DNA of 9,638 bases from Candidatus Poribacteria bacterium (GCA_002729015.1 PBVO01000131.1:19351-28988); one strand, 5' to 3'; counted from the first letter of the stretch, positions 1 through 5,827 are shown. Translations and numbers: made by a program. The notes: generated by a model from the letters alone, not told the origin.

Positions 1-110
1 GTCAACATAAGTGTCTGACACCCCATCCGAGCAGAAGCTAAAGCCGCTTCACAACCGGCATGCCCTGCCCCGACAACCAACACGTCATAATTTTTGTAAT
101 AGTAATTCAT
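1..110 (-). CDS. mnmG: MnmG (GidA) tRNA uridine modification enzyme, N-terminal fragment
   Basis: Reading leftward from the ATG at 110, 36 complete codons are present before the window ends. They encode a short lead, then [15 protein letters not shown], the FAD-binding dinucleotide motif (G14, G16, G19) with the H-A-G-C-E-A-A continuation that is characteristic of MnmG. MnmG works with MnmE in the cytoplasm to make 5-carboxymethylaminomethyl uridine at the tRNA wobble position. The full protein is normally about 620 residues, so only the extreme N-terminus is visible. The gene begins 28 bases after the PhyH-family gene on the same strand, so the two may be co-transcribed. Only a weak purine-rich stretch (AAAAAGAA) precedes the start. 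Confidence 0.88.
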   Translation of the reverse strand, partial: MNYYYKNYDVLVVGAGHAGCEAALASARMGCQTLML

Positions 111-138
111 TTCTTTTTGACTCACTGGATAGAGATCA

Positions 139-843
139 TCACCTCAGTTCTACTTTTGGGTCATAACCTTTATTGTAACTAGTTGAACGCTTAGGAATAT
201 AATGACAAATGAAGGATTTGCGAAATCTGTTCATAGAACGATTAGGTAGAGAGCCGTGAATCAACCTACCATGAAAAAATAGGGTGTCGCCTTTTTCCAT
301 TTCAACCATTTTAGTCGAGTATTGAGGATTTGGTCTCACTGCTGTATGAGTAAATGAAAGTGCGGGGTCAGTTTCTTTCATTTCTAATACTGGCTCTAGA
401 TGCGAACCAGGGCAGACCATCAACGCACCATTACCAGCATCAGTTTTTTCAAGGGCAACCCAAGCAGCAACACAAGAATAAGGTTGTGTTTGCAAATAAA
501 AATCGTCTTGGTGTAAGGCTTGACCAAGTGCCTGCGGTGGTTTCCAATAAATCATAGTTTGCAAGCCAACTGCTGGTTCACCCAGTAGAATTTCCAATTG
601 ATCGACAATTCTCGGATGCCTCAAAACGTGCAGAGATAGCGGGTCTACCCGGTGCGGGTGCATCATACGAGGGTAAACTTCTAGAGGGTCTTCGGCATCT
701 GGTTTACTGTTGAAACATCCAACAATGCTTTCTTGTTGGTGGAGTTCATGAGCGCGTTCAACTATCCGATCACATTCATTTACTGATAACAAAGACTCGC
801 AGACTACGAAACCATGAGCAAGGTATTGATTTTGTAAATTCAT
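139..843 (-). CDS. Phytanoyl-CoA dioxygenase (PhyH) family Fe(II)/2-oxoglutarate oxygenase
   Basis: This 234-residue protein belongs to the PhyH family, non-haem Fe(II) and 2-oxoglutarate-dependent oxygenases that usually hydroxylate small organic substrates in the cytoplasm. The iron ligands are readable: His111 and Asp113 in ALHQDDFY, and the distal His196 in [10 protein letters not shown]. Arg206 or Arg208 just downstream is the expected 2-oxoglutarate carboxylate binder. The stretch [12 protein letters not shown] (138-148) is the usual PhyH segment before the distal half of the fold. The length is a little short of typical (250-300) but both motif halves are complete. The start is supported by a purine-rich stretch (GAGAAGAAA) just upstream and an extended -10 promoter-like element further up. 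The gene ends in tandem TGA TGA, which shows that TGA terminates translation in this genome. The substrate cannot be told from sequence; the neighbour mnmG gives no metabolic hint. Confidence 0.88.
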   Translation of the reverse strand: MNLQNQYLAHGFVVCESLLSVNECDRIVERAHELHQQESIVGCFNSKPDAEDPLEVYPRMMHPHRVDPLSLHVLRHPRIVDQLEILLGEPAVGLQTMIYWKPPQALGQALHQDDFYLQTQPYSCVAAWVALEKTDAGNGALMVCPGSHLEPVLEMKETDPALSFTHTAVRPNPQYSTKMVEMEKGDTLFFHGRLIHGSLPNRSMNRFRKSFICHYIPKRSTSYNKGYDPKVELR

Positions 844-868
844 ATTATTTCTTCTCGCTACCCCCCCA

Positions 869-877
869 AGTATACCA
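869..877 (-). promoter_or_regulatory. Extended -10 promoter-like element for the PhyH-family gene
   Basis: On the minus strand the sequence reads TGGTATACT, an extended -10 box (TG, one base, TATACT). The predicted start of transcription falls in a run of seven G about 18-20 bases before the ATG at 843. No good -35 hexamer lies 16-18 bases upstream, which extended -10 promoters can tolerate. This is a pattern match only. Confidence 0.4.
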
Positions 878-918
878 CATCTCTACAAGATTAATATGTT
901 GCTACTTGTTGGTGGAAC

Positions 919-947
919 TTGAAAACAACAGGATTGTCTGTTATCTT
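919..947 (+). promoter_or_regulatory. Candidate sigma-70-type promoter for the G1P dehydrogenase-like gene
   Basis: TTGAAA (919-924) and TATCTT (942-947) are separated by 17 bases and each match the consensus at four or more of six positions. If used, the transcript would carry a leader of about 240 bases that includes the inverted repeats at 1032-1079. A second -10-like TATAAT at 1060-1065 lacks a -35 partner. Confidence 0.3.
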
Positions 948-1031
948 CTGGGGAGTAATTTCAATCCCTTCTGACATATATCTTAAAAAATTAATAACTT
1001 ATCTCAAACCAAGATAAAAAGAGCAGTCATG

Positions 1032-1079
1032 GGAAACAAACCTGTCCTGTTTCCTAATTTATAATATAAAGGAACAGGA
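1032..1079 (+). repeat. Overlapping, mutually exclusive inverted repeats upstream of the G1P dehydrogenase-like gene
   Basis: Two inverted repeats share one arm. GGAAACA (1032-1038) pairs perfectly with TGTTTCC (1048-1054) across a 9-base loop. TCCTGTTTCC (1045-1054) also pairs with GGAACAGGA (1071-1079) with one bulged T. Between them sits TTTATA-A-TATAAA (1058-1070), itself palindromic and containing a TATAAT. As RNA, only one of the two hairpins could form at a time. As DNA, the outer repeat would be an operator-like dyad bracketing a -10 box. No T-run follows either stem, so a plain terminator is unlikely. Presence is certain, function is not. Confidence 0.5.
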
Positions 1080-1181
1080 TTTGAGAAATACAGAAAGAGG
1101 AAGTCAAATAAAAAGATTACTCATAAAACTTAAACGCCAATTGATTGTTCAGTAATCATAGCTTTTACTACTTTTGTGGCA

Positions 1182-1187
1182 TAGGAG
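1182..1187 (+). promoter_or_regulatory. Ribosome binding site fixing the start at 1196
   Basis: TAGGAG lies 8 bases before the ATG at 1196. It selects this ATG over the in-frame TTG at 1145, which would add 17 residues with no family resemblance and has no ribosome binding site of its own. Confidence 0.75.
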
Positions 1188-1195
1188 TTTTGATA

Positions 1196-2221
1196 ATGAA
1201 AGAAATATTAGGCCAAACGAACGTATTATCACTGCGTTGTGGCTCTGGGAGTACTAAAGGAATTGGTCAAGAAATTGGCAAATTTGCGGTAGTTACAATG
1301 GAGATTCCGTGGAACCTCACCAAGACAGTGATTGGAGGAACTCCTGAGCAAGTATTATTTGTGGACTCTGTAGATCAGTTGGTTTTGGACCAAAAACTAC
1401 TAAGTCTACCAGAATGCGATACTATAATCGGGATTGGAGGTGGTCTAGCCGTGGATGCGGCCAAATATTTTTGCTGGAAGCGGAATCTGAGATTAGTGAC
1501 CATCCCTACAGTACTTAGTGTGAATGCATTTGTAACTCCAGCAACTGGAATTAGAATTAACCGTGAAGTTAAGTATGTTGGTATAACAAGCCCTGATCCT
1601 CTAATTATAGATTACGATATTCTTCGTACTGCACCACAGAGTTTGAATATTGCTGGAATTGGAGATTTACTTTCGATTCATACTGCTAGCTTTGATTGGG
1701 AATATGCTGAAAGTAAGGGGAAATCCGAATATGTATTTTCTGAATTGGCAATCAAAGAAGCTAAATCAATACTAATGGATATTTGTTCAATGGCTTCTGA
1801 AATAAGAGATGTTACAAACAAAAGCTTATTGGCAATCGTTGAAGGCTATATGAAATTGAACGCAATTTGTATACCTTTAGATCACTTTCGTGTAGAGGAG
1901 GGATCGGAACATTTTCTATTTTATGAATTGGAAGAACGATTAAGAAGGTCCTTCATTCACGGTCATATAATTGGCCTTGGCATATACCTAATGAGCCGGT
2001 TACAAGATAATCAGGCCGAGCATATTACCGAAATTCTAAATAGGACTAAGTTGGATTATCATCCTAGGGATCTAGGGATTAAGCGACAAGATTTGGTTGA
2101 TTCCTTAAAAAACCTGAAATCCTTTGTCCGAAATAAACCACAACTTTGGTTCACAATTATAGATGGTTCAGAAATATCGGATGAGTGGATAGATCATGTC
2201 TTATCAGACCTACGTTTCTAA
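1196..2221 (+). CDS. sn-Glycerol-1-phosphate dehydrogenase-like (AraM/EgsA-type) iron-containing alcohol dehydrogenase family protein
   Basis: The 341-residue product belongs to the glycerol-1-phosphate dehydrogenase branch of the dehydroquinate synthase / iron-containing alcohol dehydrogenase superfamily. The NAD(P)-binding signature IGIGGGLAVDAAK spans residues 78-90. The metal ligands expected for the family are in place: Asp157 in GIGDLLS, His239 in EEGSEHF and His255 in IHGHIIGLG. The pairing of G-x-G-D-L-L-S with T-A-x-x-D-W, and the E-G-S-E-H motif, are what separate this branch from glycerol dehydrogenases. Characterised members reduce dihydroxyacetone phosphate to sn-glycerol-1-phosphate: EgsA in archaea for lipid backbones, AraM in Bacillus with nickel. 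Bacterial homologues are diverse, so the substrate here is inferred. The gene stands alone between two long spacers, with no prenyltransferase gene nearby that would point to archaeal-type lipids. Confidence 0.75.
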   Translation: MKEILGQTNVLSLRCGSGSTKGIGQEIGKFAVVTMEIPWNLTKTVIGGTPEQVLFVDSVDQLVLDQKLLSLPECDTIIGIGGGLAVDAAKYFCWKRNLRLVTIPTVLSVNAFVTPATGIRINREVKYVGITSPDPLIIDYDILRTAPQSLNIAGIGDLLSIHTASFDWEYAESKGKSEYVFSELAIKEAKSILMDICSMASEIRDVTNKSLLAIVEGYMKLNAICIPLDHFRVEEGSEHFLFYELEERLRRSFIHGHIIGLGIYLMSRLQDNQAEHITEILNRTKLDYHPRDLGIKRQDLVDSLKNLKSFVRNKPQLWFTIIDGSEISDEWIDHVLSDLRF

Positions 2222-2290
2222 TCATGGCTCAACTCATTGCTATTGTCTCTTAGATACAAGATACTGAAGTTGTGACAATCACGAGGCAAG

Positions 2291-2316
2291 GAATCCAGTC
2301 AAATTTGAACTGATTC
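2291..2316. repeat. 26-base imperfect palindrome
   Basis: The arms pair as GAATC with GATTC, AGT with ACT and CAAA with TTTG, giving 12 pairs interrupted by one bulged C (2296) and one bulged A (2308). The centre CAAATTTG has no loop, so a DNA-binding dyad fits better than an RNA hairpin. No T-run follows. It starts 70 bases after the stop of the dehydrogenase gene. Confidence 0.5.
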
Positions 2317-2530
2317 TAAGATAACCTTCTCTTAGACACAAAGCTTTCTGGTTCCCTGATAAATGCATCATCTTTACTTAATATAAATCCGCTATATTTG
2401 TAATTCAGTTTGATTTTTATAGAGATTGATTTAATGGAGAAACTCCGTTCGAGAGCAAAATATCAGATACGGCCGTTTTTCTCAACTCAGATACAAGATT
2501 ACAAATGAAATCTATATGTTCCGTTCAATT

Positions 2531-2559
2531 TTGATTGTCTAAAGATGAATTTGCATAAC
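2531..2559 (+). promoter_or_regulatory. Weak promoter candidate for the phosphatase-like gene
   Basis: TTGATT and CATAAC are spaced by 17 bases, each matching four of six consensus positions. The predicted leader would be about 60 bases. The match is weak and could be chance in AT-rich DNA. Confidence 0.25.
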
Positions 2560-2611
2560 ACATCCGTTTTGTATGTTCATAGAAAAACGCATTTAGCACA
2601 ATACCTTTCAC

Positions 2612-2619
2612 GAGGGGGG
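2612..2619 (+). promoter_or_regulatory. Ribosome binding site of the phosphatase-like gene
   Basis: GAGGGGGG ends 7 bases before the ATG at 2627. Another ATG at 2622 is too close to this site and is out of frame, so 2627 is preferred. Confidence 0.7.
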
Positions 2620-2626
2620 TAATGAA

Positions 2627-3955
2627 ATGAAGATTGCATTTAGGTTCTCGATTATTTATCTTTGCCTATTTATCTCATTTATTTCTTATAGTCATGATCT
2701 ACCTTGGCTAACAGCTCCCTACCTACAGAACGTGAAACCAAATGGAATCACTATCATGTGGGAAATTAGAGAAAAAAAAGACATTTACATTAATTACAGT
2801 ACCGATCAGGCTTTAAAGAAATCAAAGCAGGCTAGATCAACTAATTCCAAGCACGATTCACACATATACAAGGTTGAGCTCATAAATTTGAAGCCGGGGA
2901 CGACATACTATTACAGGTTGAGCCATGAGGATATGCATTCATATATAAGAACATTTCGAACAGCGCCTCTATCGCCTCAACCCTTTAGCTTTGGTGTTTG
3001 GTCTGATAGTCAAGGTCATAATCGAGGTGTATATAATATAGACATTCACGAACCAACAAAAAGTATGATGAAGCACATGGCTGATAGCGGTGTGGATATT
3101 GCGTTGACTGCAGGAGACCTTGCGGAAAATGGAGGGAACTATCAGGATGTCCGAAATTACTTTCTCGATCGTATAGCAAAATACCTTGGACAATCTGTTC
3201 CATTCTTCCCTGCCTGGGGAAATCATGAACCTAATCGGCAAGACATAATCAGAAAGTTTGCCGATACACCGGCAAAAAACCGTACTGGTATGGACCCGGG
3301 ATGGGGCAGTTATTCCTTCGATTATGCTGGAGTTCATTTTATCTGTATAGATTTCAGTACAATGAAAGAGGATATAAAAACGTGGCTGGAGGATGATTTA
3401 AAATCCTCTTTATCAAACAATCCACGTTACACTTTTTTATTCATCCATATACCACCATACTGTGAGCTCTGGATCGATGGAGATAAGTGGCTACGCTCAC
3501 GTTTAGTGCCTTTATTAGAACAGTATGGAGTTGATGCTGTGTTCAGTGGACATACACATGAGTACGAACGTGGTTACAAGGAGCACGTCCACTACATCAT
3601 AACTGGTGGTGGTAGTTGGTTAGATTGGGAAGAGCCGATTGTAAAAGACTGGGAACACATGTTTGTTGGTGGAGCAAAAAACTTGGCGGAATTTCGCCAC
3701 GGTCTCATTAACGAATATGTACGAGTAGATGTTGAAATGGATGAGTGGATCGGTTCTATGCATGCATTTCAACCAAATGGAGACTACATAGGTGTACGTG
3801 ATCGCTTTGGGTCTATGCTGAAAGATGCTAATGGTGATGGATTATTAACGGGACAAGAACGTATTATGCCATCAAACTACTTGACGGGTATGCCTTCAGA
3901 TGCTAGGAAAATTGGTGTTAACGATCCAACGAAAAAAAAGAAAAATGCAGAATAA
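2627..3955 (+). CDS. Secreted purple-acid-phosphatase-like metallophosphoesterase with C-terminal EF-hand loop
   Basis: The 442-residue product starts with a signal peptide (about 1-22, cleavage likely after SYS). A fibronectin-III-like N-domain of the purple acid phosphatase type follows (about 27-115, PYLQNVKPNGITIMW... and LKPGTTYYYRL). The calcineurin-like phosphoesterase domain covers about 119-375. Its metal motifs are visible: Asp127 in WSDSQG, Asp164 in AGDLAENG, Asn199 and His200 in GNHEPN, His274 in FIHIPP, and His309/His311 in GHTHEYER. True purple enzymes have a ligand Tyr three residues after the motif II Asp (GDxxY). Here that position is Glu167, so the protein should not be purple. 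Residues 400-411 (DANGDGLLTGQE) make a perfect calcium-binding EF-hand loop, as in single dockerin-like repeats. The tail is lysine-rich. It probably releases phosphate from organic phosphoesters outside the cytoplasm; the substrate is unknown. Confidence 0.85.
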   Translation: MKIAFRFSIIYLCLFISFISYSHDLPWLTAPYLQNVKPNGITIMWEIREKKDIYINYSTDQALKKSKQARSTNSKHDSHIYKVELINLKPGTTYYYRLSHEDMHSYIRTFRTAPLSPQPFSFGVWSDSQGHNRGVYNIDIHEPTKSMMKHMADSGVDIALTAGDLAENGGNYQDVRNYFLDRIAKYLGQSVPFFPAWGNHEPNRQDIIRKFADTPAKNRTGMDPGWGSYSFDYAGVHFICIDFSTMKEDIKTWLEDDLKSSLSNNPRYTFLFIHIPPYCELWIDGDKWLRSRLVPLLEQYGVDAVFSGHTHEYERGYKEHVHYIITGGGSWLDWEEPIVKDWEHMFVGGAKNLAEFRHGLINEYVRVDVEMDEWIGSMHAFQPNGDYIGVRDRFGSMLKDANGDGLLTGQERIMPSNYLTGMPSDARKIGVNDPTKKKKNAE

Positions 3956-4059
3956 TAGAAGTATAGTTGCCCAAGAATTTTACGTCATATTCTTTTACTA
4001 TGCATTCCAGAAAGTATCCAGATTTTGTTTGAAGAAAGTAGAGAGCCTTTAGGAGTAAG

Positions 4060-4122
4060 ATGAGTACGTATATAGAAAAAACTTCTGTCAAACAGAGAAA
4101 GCTTCTCCATTTAAGTGAATAA
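4060..4122 (+). CDS. Very short ORF candidate (20 residues) with strong ribosome binding site
   Basis: AGGAG at 4051-4055 sits 4 bases before an ATG that opens a 20-codon frame ending in TAA. The peptide (MSTYIEKTSVKQRKLLHLSE) is polar and basic, with no signal peptide or membrane segment, and I do not recognise it. It could be a small protein, the surviving start of a decayed gene, or chance. The ribosome binding site is the only support. Confidence 0.2.
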   Translation: MSTYIEKTSVKQRKLLHLSE

Positions 4123-4350
4123 GGTCTGAATTGATAGTACACGACTCAACTAATTTTGTACTTGACATACTACTCACGAACTTAACATCGAACTCAAAAC
4201 TCATCTTGTTGATGGACAGTCCTACTTTGTTTAATTTAAGTTGGGTTACGATGTAGACTATGATGTTCAATTGAGTGGTAGAGGTTTTGTTACTTATTTC
4301 AAGATCGTCTAATCTTAACCTTTCAAATTCTGGGAAGTGGAGTCTTTGAG

Positions 4351-4476
4351 ATGATAGATACTCAGCATTCTTCTCTGATACAAGATAAAGTAAGTGAAAA
4401 ATTGCATGTAGATGAAGATAAAATCATGCATATGGAACTGAGTTGTCACCAATTAGCTTTGATAAATCAAAGCTAA
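4351..4476 (+). CDS. Short ORF candidate (41 residues) ending inside a hairpin
   Basis: GGAG (4339-4342) lies 8 bases before an ATG that opens a 41-codon frame (MIDTQHSSLIQDKV..., ending ALINQS). The product is acidic in the middle, soluble, with two cysteine-histidine neighbours near the end (SCH) and no recognised family. Its TAA stop is the last three bases of the 3' arm of the perfect hairpin at 4452-4477. It also carries a GATACAAGAT repeat copy. It could be real or chance; coding status rests on the ribosome binding site alone. Confidence 0.22.
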   Translation: MIDTQHSSLIQDKVSEKLHVDEDKIMHMELSCHQLALINQS

Positions 4477-4477
4477 T
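4452..4477 (+). terminator. Perfect 11-bp inverted repeat, possible weak terminator
   Basis: ATTAGCTTTGA pairs perfectly with TCAAAGCTAAT around the loop TAAA. It is followed by a second small palindrome, ATCTTT-C-AAAGAT (4476-4488). The stem is AT-rich and the following bases (CTTTCAAAG) are not a clean T-run, so termination is uncertain. It lies 120 bases upstream of the moeB promoter and would insulate that promoter from upstream transcripts if active. Confidence 0.4.
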
Positions 4478-4574
4478 CTTTCAAAGATTATTTACGTATA
4501 GAAGCTCAAAACAGATCATTAATCAATCGAAATAGGACCGTAGAAAAGCGCTAACTGGATACTATGAGCCAGGC

Positions 4575-4603
4575 TTGAAGGGTGAACGGAGGTATGATAT
4601 AAT
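4575..4603 (+). promoter_or_regulatory. Strong sigma-70-type promoter for the rhodanese-MoeB / alr unit
   Basis: TTGAAG (4575-4580), a 17-base spacer and a perfect TATAAT (4598-4603) with an extended -10 TG at 4595-4596. Transcription would start near 4610, leaving a leader of about 25 bases before the ATG at 4635. The TTG of the -35 box is the same TTG that a naive reading would take as the start codon, so the promoter argues for the downstream ATG. Confidence 0.65.
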
Positions 4604-4634
4604 TCTCTCGCTTGAACTCGGTGTAAAAACAGCT

Positions 4635-5813
4635 ATGAAATCTTCCAGAGACCTAATCGCTTCTGCAAAACAAGAGATACCCGAAGCTTCCGTTTCAGAA
4701 GTGAAACAGAAAATTGACGGTGGTGATGATTTTGTTTTGCTTGACATTCGTGACAATGATGAATATCGAGCAGGCTATATTCCTTCAGCTGTCTACATAA
4801 GCCGTGGCATGTTAGAGCTAGAAATAGAGGATTACGTTCCTGATCGAAACCAAGAAATTGTCTTGTATTGTGCCGGTGGAGTTCGTTCATTATTAGCGGC
4901 TCAAACGCTCAAATCATTGGGGTATAAACGGTTAATCTCTATGTCTGGTGGCTTCAGAGACTGGCTTAGTAGTGGTAATGCAGTTGACAAGCCTGTCGCT
5001 ATGACGACGGAGCAAATGGAACGTTATAGTAGACACTTCATGCTTCGTGAGATTGGTGAAGCTGGACAGGCCAAATTATTGGACTCGCGTGTGTTACTGA
5101 TTGGGGCTGGTGGATTAGGTTCGCCAGCGGGGGTATATCTGGCCGCAGCTGGTGTGGGAACTTTGGGTATTGTTGATTCTGATACGGTAGACCTTAGTAA
5201 TCTGCAACGCCAGATCCTGCACTATACCGCTGATGTCAGTAAACTGAAAGTTGATTCGGCTATTGAAACCATTCAGGCGATGAATCCGGATGTGAACGTA
5301 ATTCGACATGCGTTTCGTTTGGATGAGTCTAATGTGATGGATATTTTCAATGATTATGAAGTAATAGTTGATGGAACAGATAACTTTGCGACCCGATATT
5401 TAGTTAATGATGCAGCGGTTTTGGCCAAAAAACCAGTGGTTCACGGTAGTATTTTCCAATTCGAAGGGCAGCTAACGGTTTTTGACACTAACCAAGGACC
5501 TTGTTACCGTTGCTTATTTCCTTCACCTCCACCACCAGGCTTAGTACCTGGCTGAAACGAAGCTGGTGTACTGGGCGTGCTCCCAGGAACGATTGGTGTT
5601 CTGATGGCAACAGAAGCAATGAAGCTACTACTAGACGGTGGAAATCCCTTAGTTGGCCGCCTCATGACTTACGACTCAATGTCGATGAAGTTTCAAGAAT
5701 TCAAGGTAAGTCGTGACCAAGATTGTGTAATTTGCGGTACTACTCCACAGCTAACGCAACTTCTACCGGACTATGAGACTTACGCGGACACTGGCCAACT
5801 ATCCATTCCTTGA
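4635..5813 (+). CDS. Rhodanese-MoeB/ThiF fusion, probable selenoprotein read through TGA at 5553
   Basis: Read as one frame this is a 392-residue protein. Residues about 15-115 are a rhodanese domain with active-site loop CAGGVR (Cys79). Residues about 125-370 are a ThiF/MoeB adenylyltransferase: ATP-binding GAGGLG (157-162), SNLQRQ with Arg192, DGTDN (246-250, Asp249 catalytic), and zinc pairs Cys290/Cys293 and Cys364/Cys367. MoeB enzymes adenylate the C-terminus of MoaD- or ThiS-like sulfur carriers, and rhodanese domains supply persulfide sulfur. Codon 307 is TGA (5553-5555). The family normally has Cys there (P-S-C-A-E-A-G-V-L-G; here P-G-TGA-N-E-A-G-V-L-G). The frame continues intact after it, so I read it as selenocysteine. 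The domain order, rhodanese first, is the reverse of MOCS3. The start at 4635 is chosen from the promoter position and family-like N-terminus, though no good ribosome binding site is seen. alr follows after 27 bases. Nonsense mutation or sequence error remains possible. Confidence 0.8.
5553..5555 (+). other. In-frame TGA at the conserved MoeB/ThiF active-site Cys: probable selenocysteine codon
   Basis: The TGA replaces the Cys corresponding to the sulfur-transfer Cys of ThiF and the catalytic Cys of MOCS3/Uba4. Both sides keep strong family similarity in the same frame. TGA terminates other genes in the window, so a genome-wide code change is unlikely. Confidence 0.72.
5567..5591 (+). promoter_or_regulatory. 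Candidate bacterial SECIS hairpin
   Basis: CTGGG (5571-5575) pairs perfectly with CCCAG (5582-5586) around the 6-base loop CGTGCT. The stem can extend with T5569-A5588 and G5568-C5590 past a mismatch and a bulge. G is the second loop base, and the loop begins 20 bases after the TGA, fitting the known bacterial SECIS pattern (short loop, G in the first two positions, 16-37 bases from the UGA). The hairpin is GC-rich in an AT-leaning gene. A caution: these bases encode the conserved L-G-V-L-P, so part of the pairing may be codon-driven. Confidence 0.6.
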
Positions 5814-5827
5814 TCAAAAAACTGGGA

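Larger units (their letters stand above)
844..1195. other. Divergent intergenic spacer between the PhyH-family gene and the G1P dehydrogenase-like gene
   Basis: These 352 bases hold no convincing gene. They contain the leftward extended -10 element (869-877), a rightward promoter candidate (TTGAAA at 919-924, 17-base spacer, TATCTT at 942-947), a small AT-rich inverted repeat (TTATCT 999-1004 / AGATAA 1012-1017), and the overlapping inverted repeats at 1032-1079 listed separately. The ribosome binding site for the rightward gene lies at its right end. Confidence 0.6.
2222..2626. other. Intergenic spacer with short repeats and dyad symmetries, no clear gene
   Basis: These 405 bases carry no recognisable gene. 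They hold a near-direct repeat TCTCTTAGAYACAA (2246-2259 and 2328-2341), two of the three GATACAAGAT copies (2253-2262, 2490-2499), the 26-base imperfect palindrome at 2291-2316, and an abutting inverted repeat CTAAGA (2316-2321) / TCTTAG (2330-2335). A short hairpin GGAG-AAA-CTCC lies at 2436-2446. An ATG at 2434 opens only 24 codons without a good ribosome binding site and I do not call it. A weak promoter candidate for the downstream gene is TTGATT (2531-2536), 17 bases, CATAAC (2554-2559). Confidence 0.55.
3956..4634. other. Long intergenic spacer with small ORF candidates and a hairpin, no clear gene
   Basis: This 679-base stretch has no gene I recognise. It contains two very short ORFs with good ribosome binding sites (4060-4122 and 4351-4476), an 11-bp perfect hairpin (4452-4477), a third copy of GATACAAGAT (4377-4386) and, at its right end, the strong promoter for the rhodanese-MoeB gene. 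One plus-strand frame across about 4180-4300 reads protein-like (THLVDGQSYFV, stop, FKLGYDVDYDVQLSGRG) but has several stops and no start. It may be a decayed gene or chance. A consensus-like TTGACA at 4162-4167 lacks a well-spaced -10 box. Confidence 0.5.

Noticed and set aside
1145..1195. TTG start at 1145 for the G1P dehydrogenase-like gene
   Set aside because: It lacks a ribosome binding site and adds unrelated residues; the ATG at 1196 has a well-spaced TAGGAG.
3973..3996. Terminator after the phosphatase gene (AAGAAT / ATTCTT followed by TT)
   Set aside because: Six A-T-rich pairs with a 10-base loop and a very short T-run is too weak.
4162..4188. Promoter from consensus TTGACA at 4162 with TAACAT at 4183
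   Set aside because: The spacer is only 15 bases and no confident gene follows.
4088..4270. Minus-strand 60-residue frame in the long spacer
   Set aside because: It has no ribosome binding site, no recognised motif and low-complexity composition typical of AT-rich non-coding DNA.
4575..5555. Taking the rhodanese-MoeB gene as a 326-residue protein starting at TTG 4575 and ending at TGA 5555
   Set aside because: The TTG is the -35 box of a good promoter, the extra 20 residues have no family match, and the MoeB domain continues in the same frame past the TGA with its zinc ligands.
5553..5555. Reassignment of TGA to Trp or Gly across the genome
   Set aside because: The PhyH-family gene ends with TGA TGA, and alr and the fusion gene end in TGA at normal family lengths, so TGA is a stop here.
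5501..5716. Frameshift explanation for the break in the MoeB domain
   Set aside because: The sequence before and after the TGA is in the same frame; the open frame at 5501-5716 is a shadow with no MoeB similarity.
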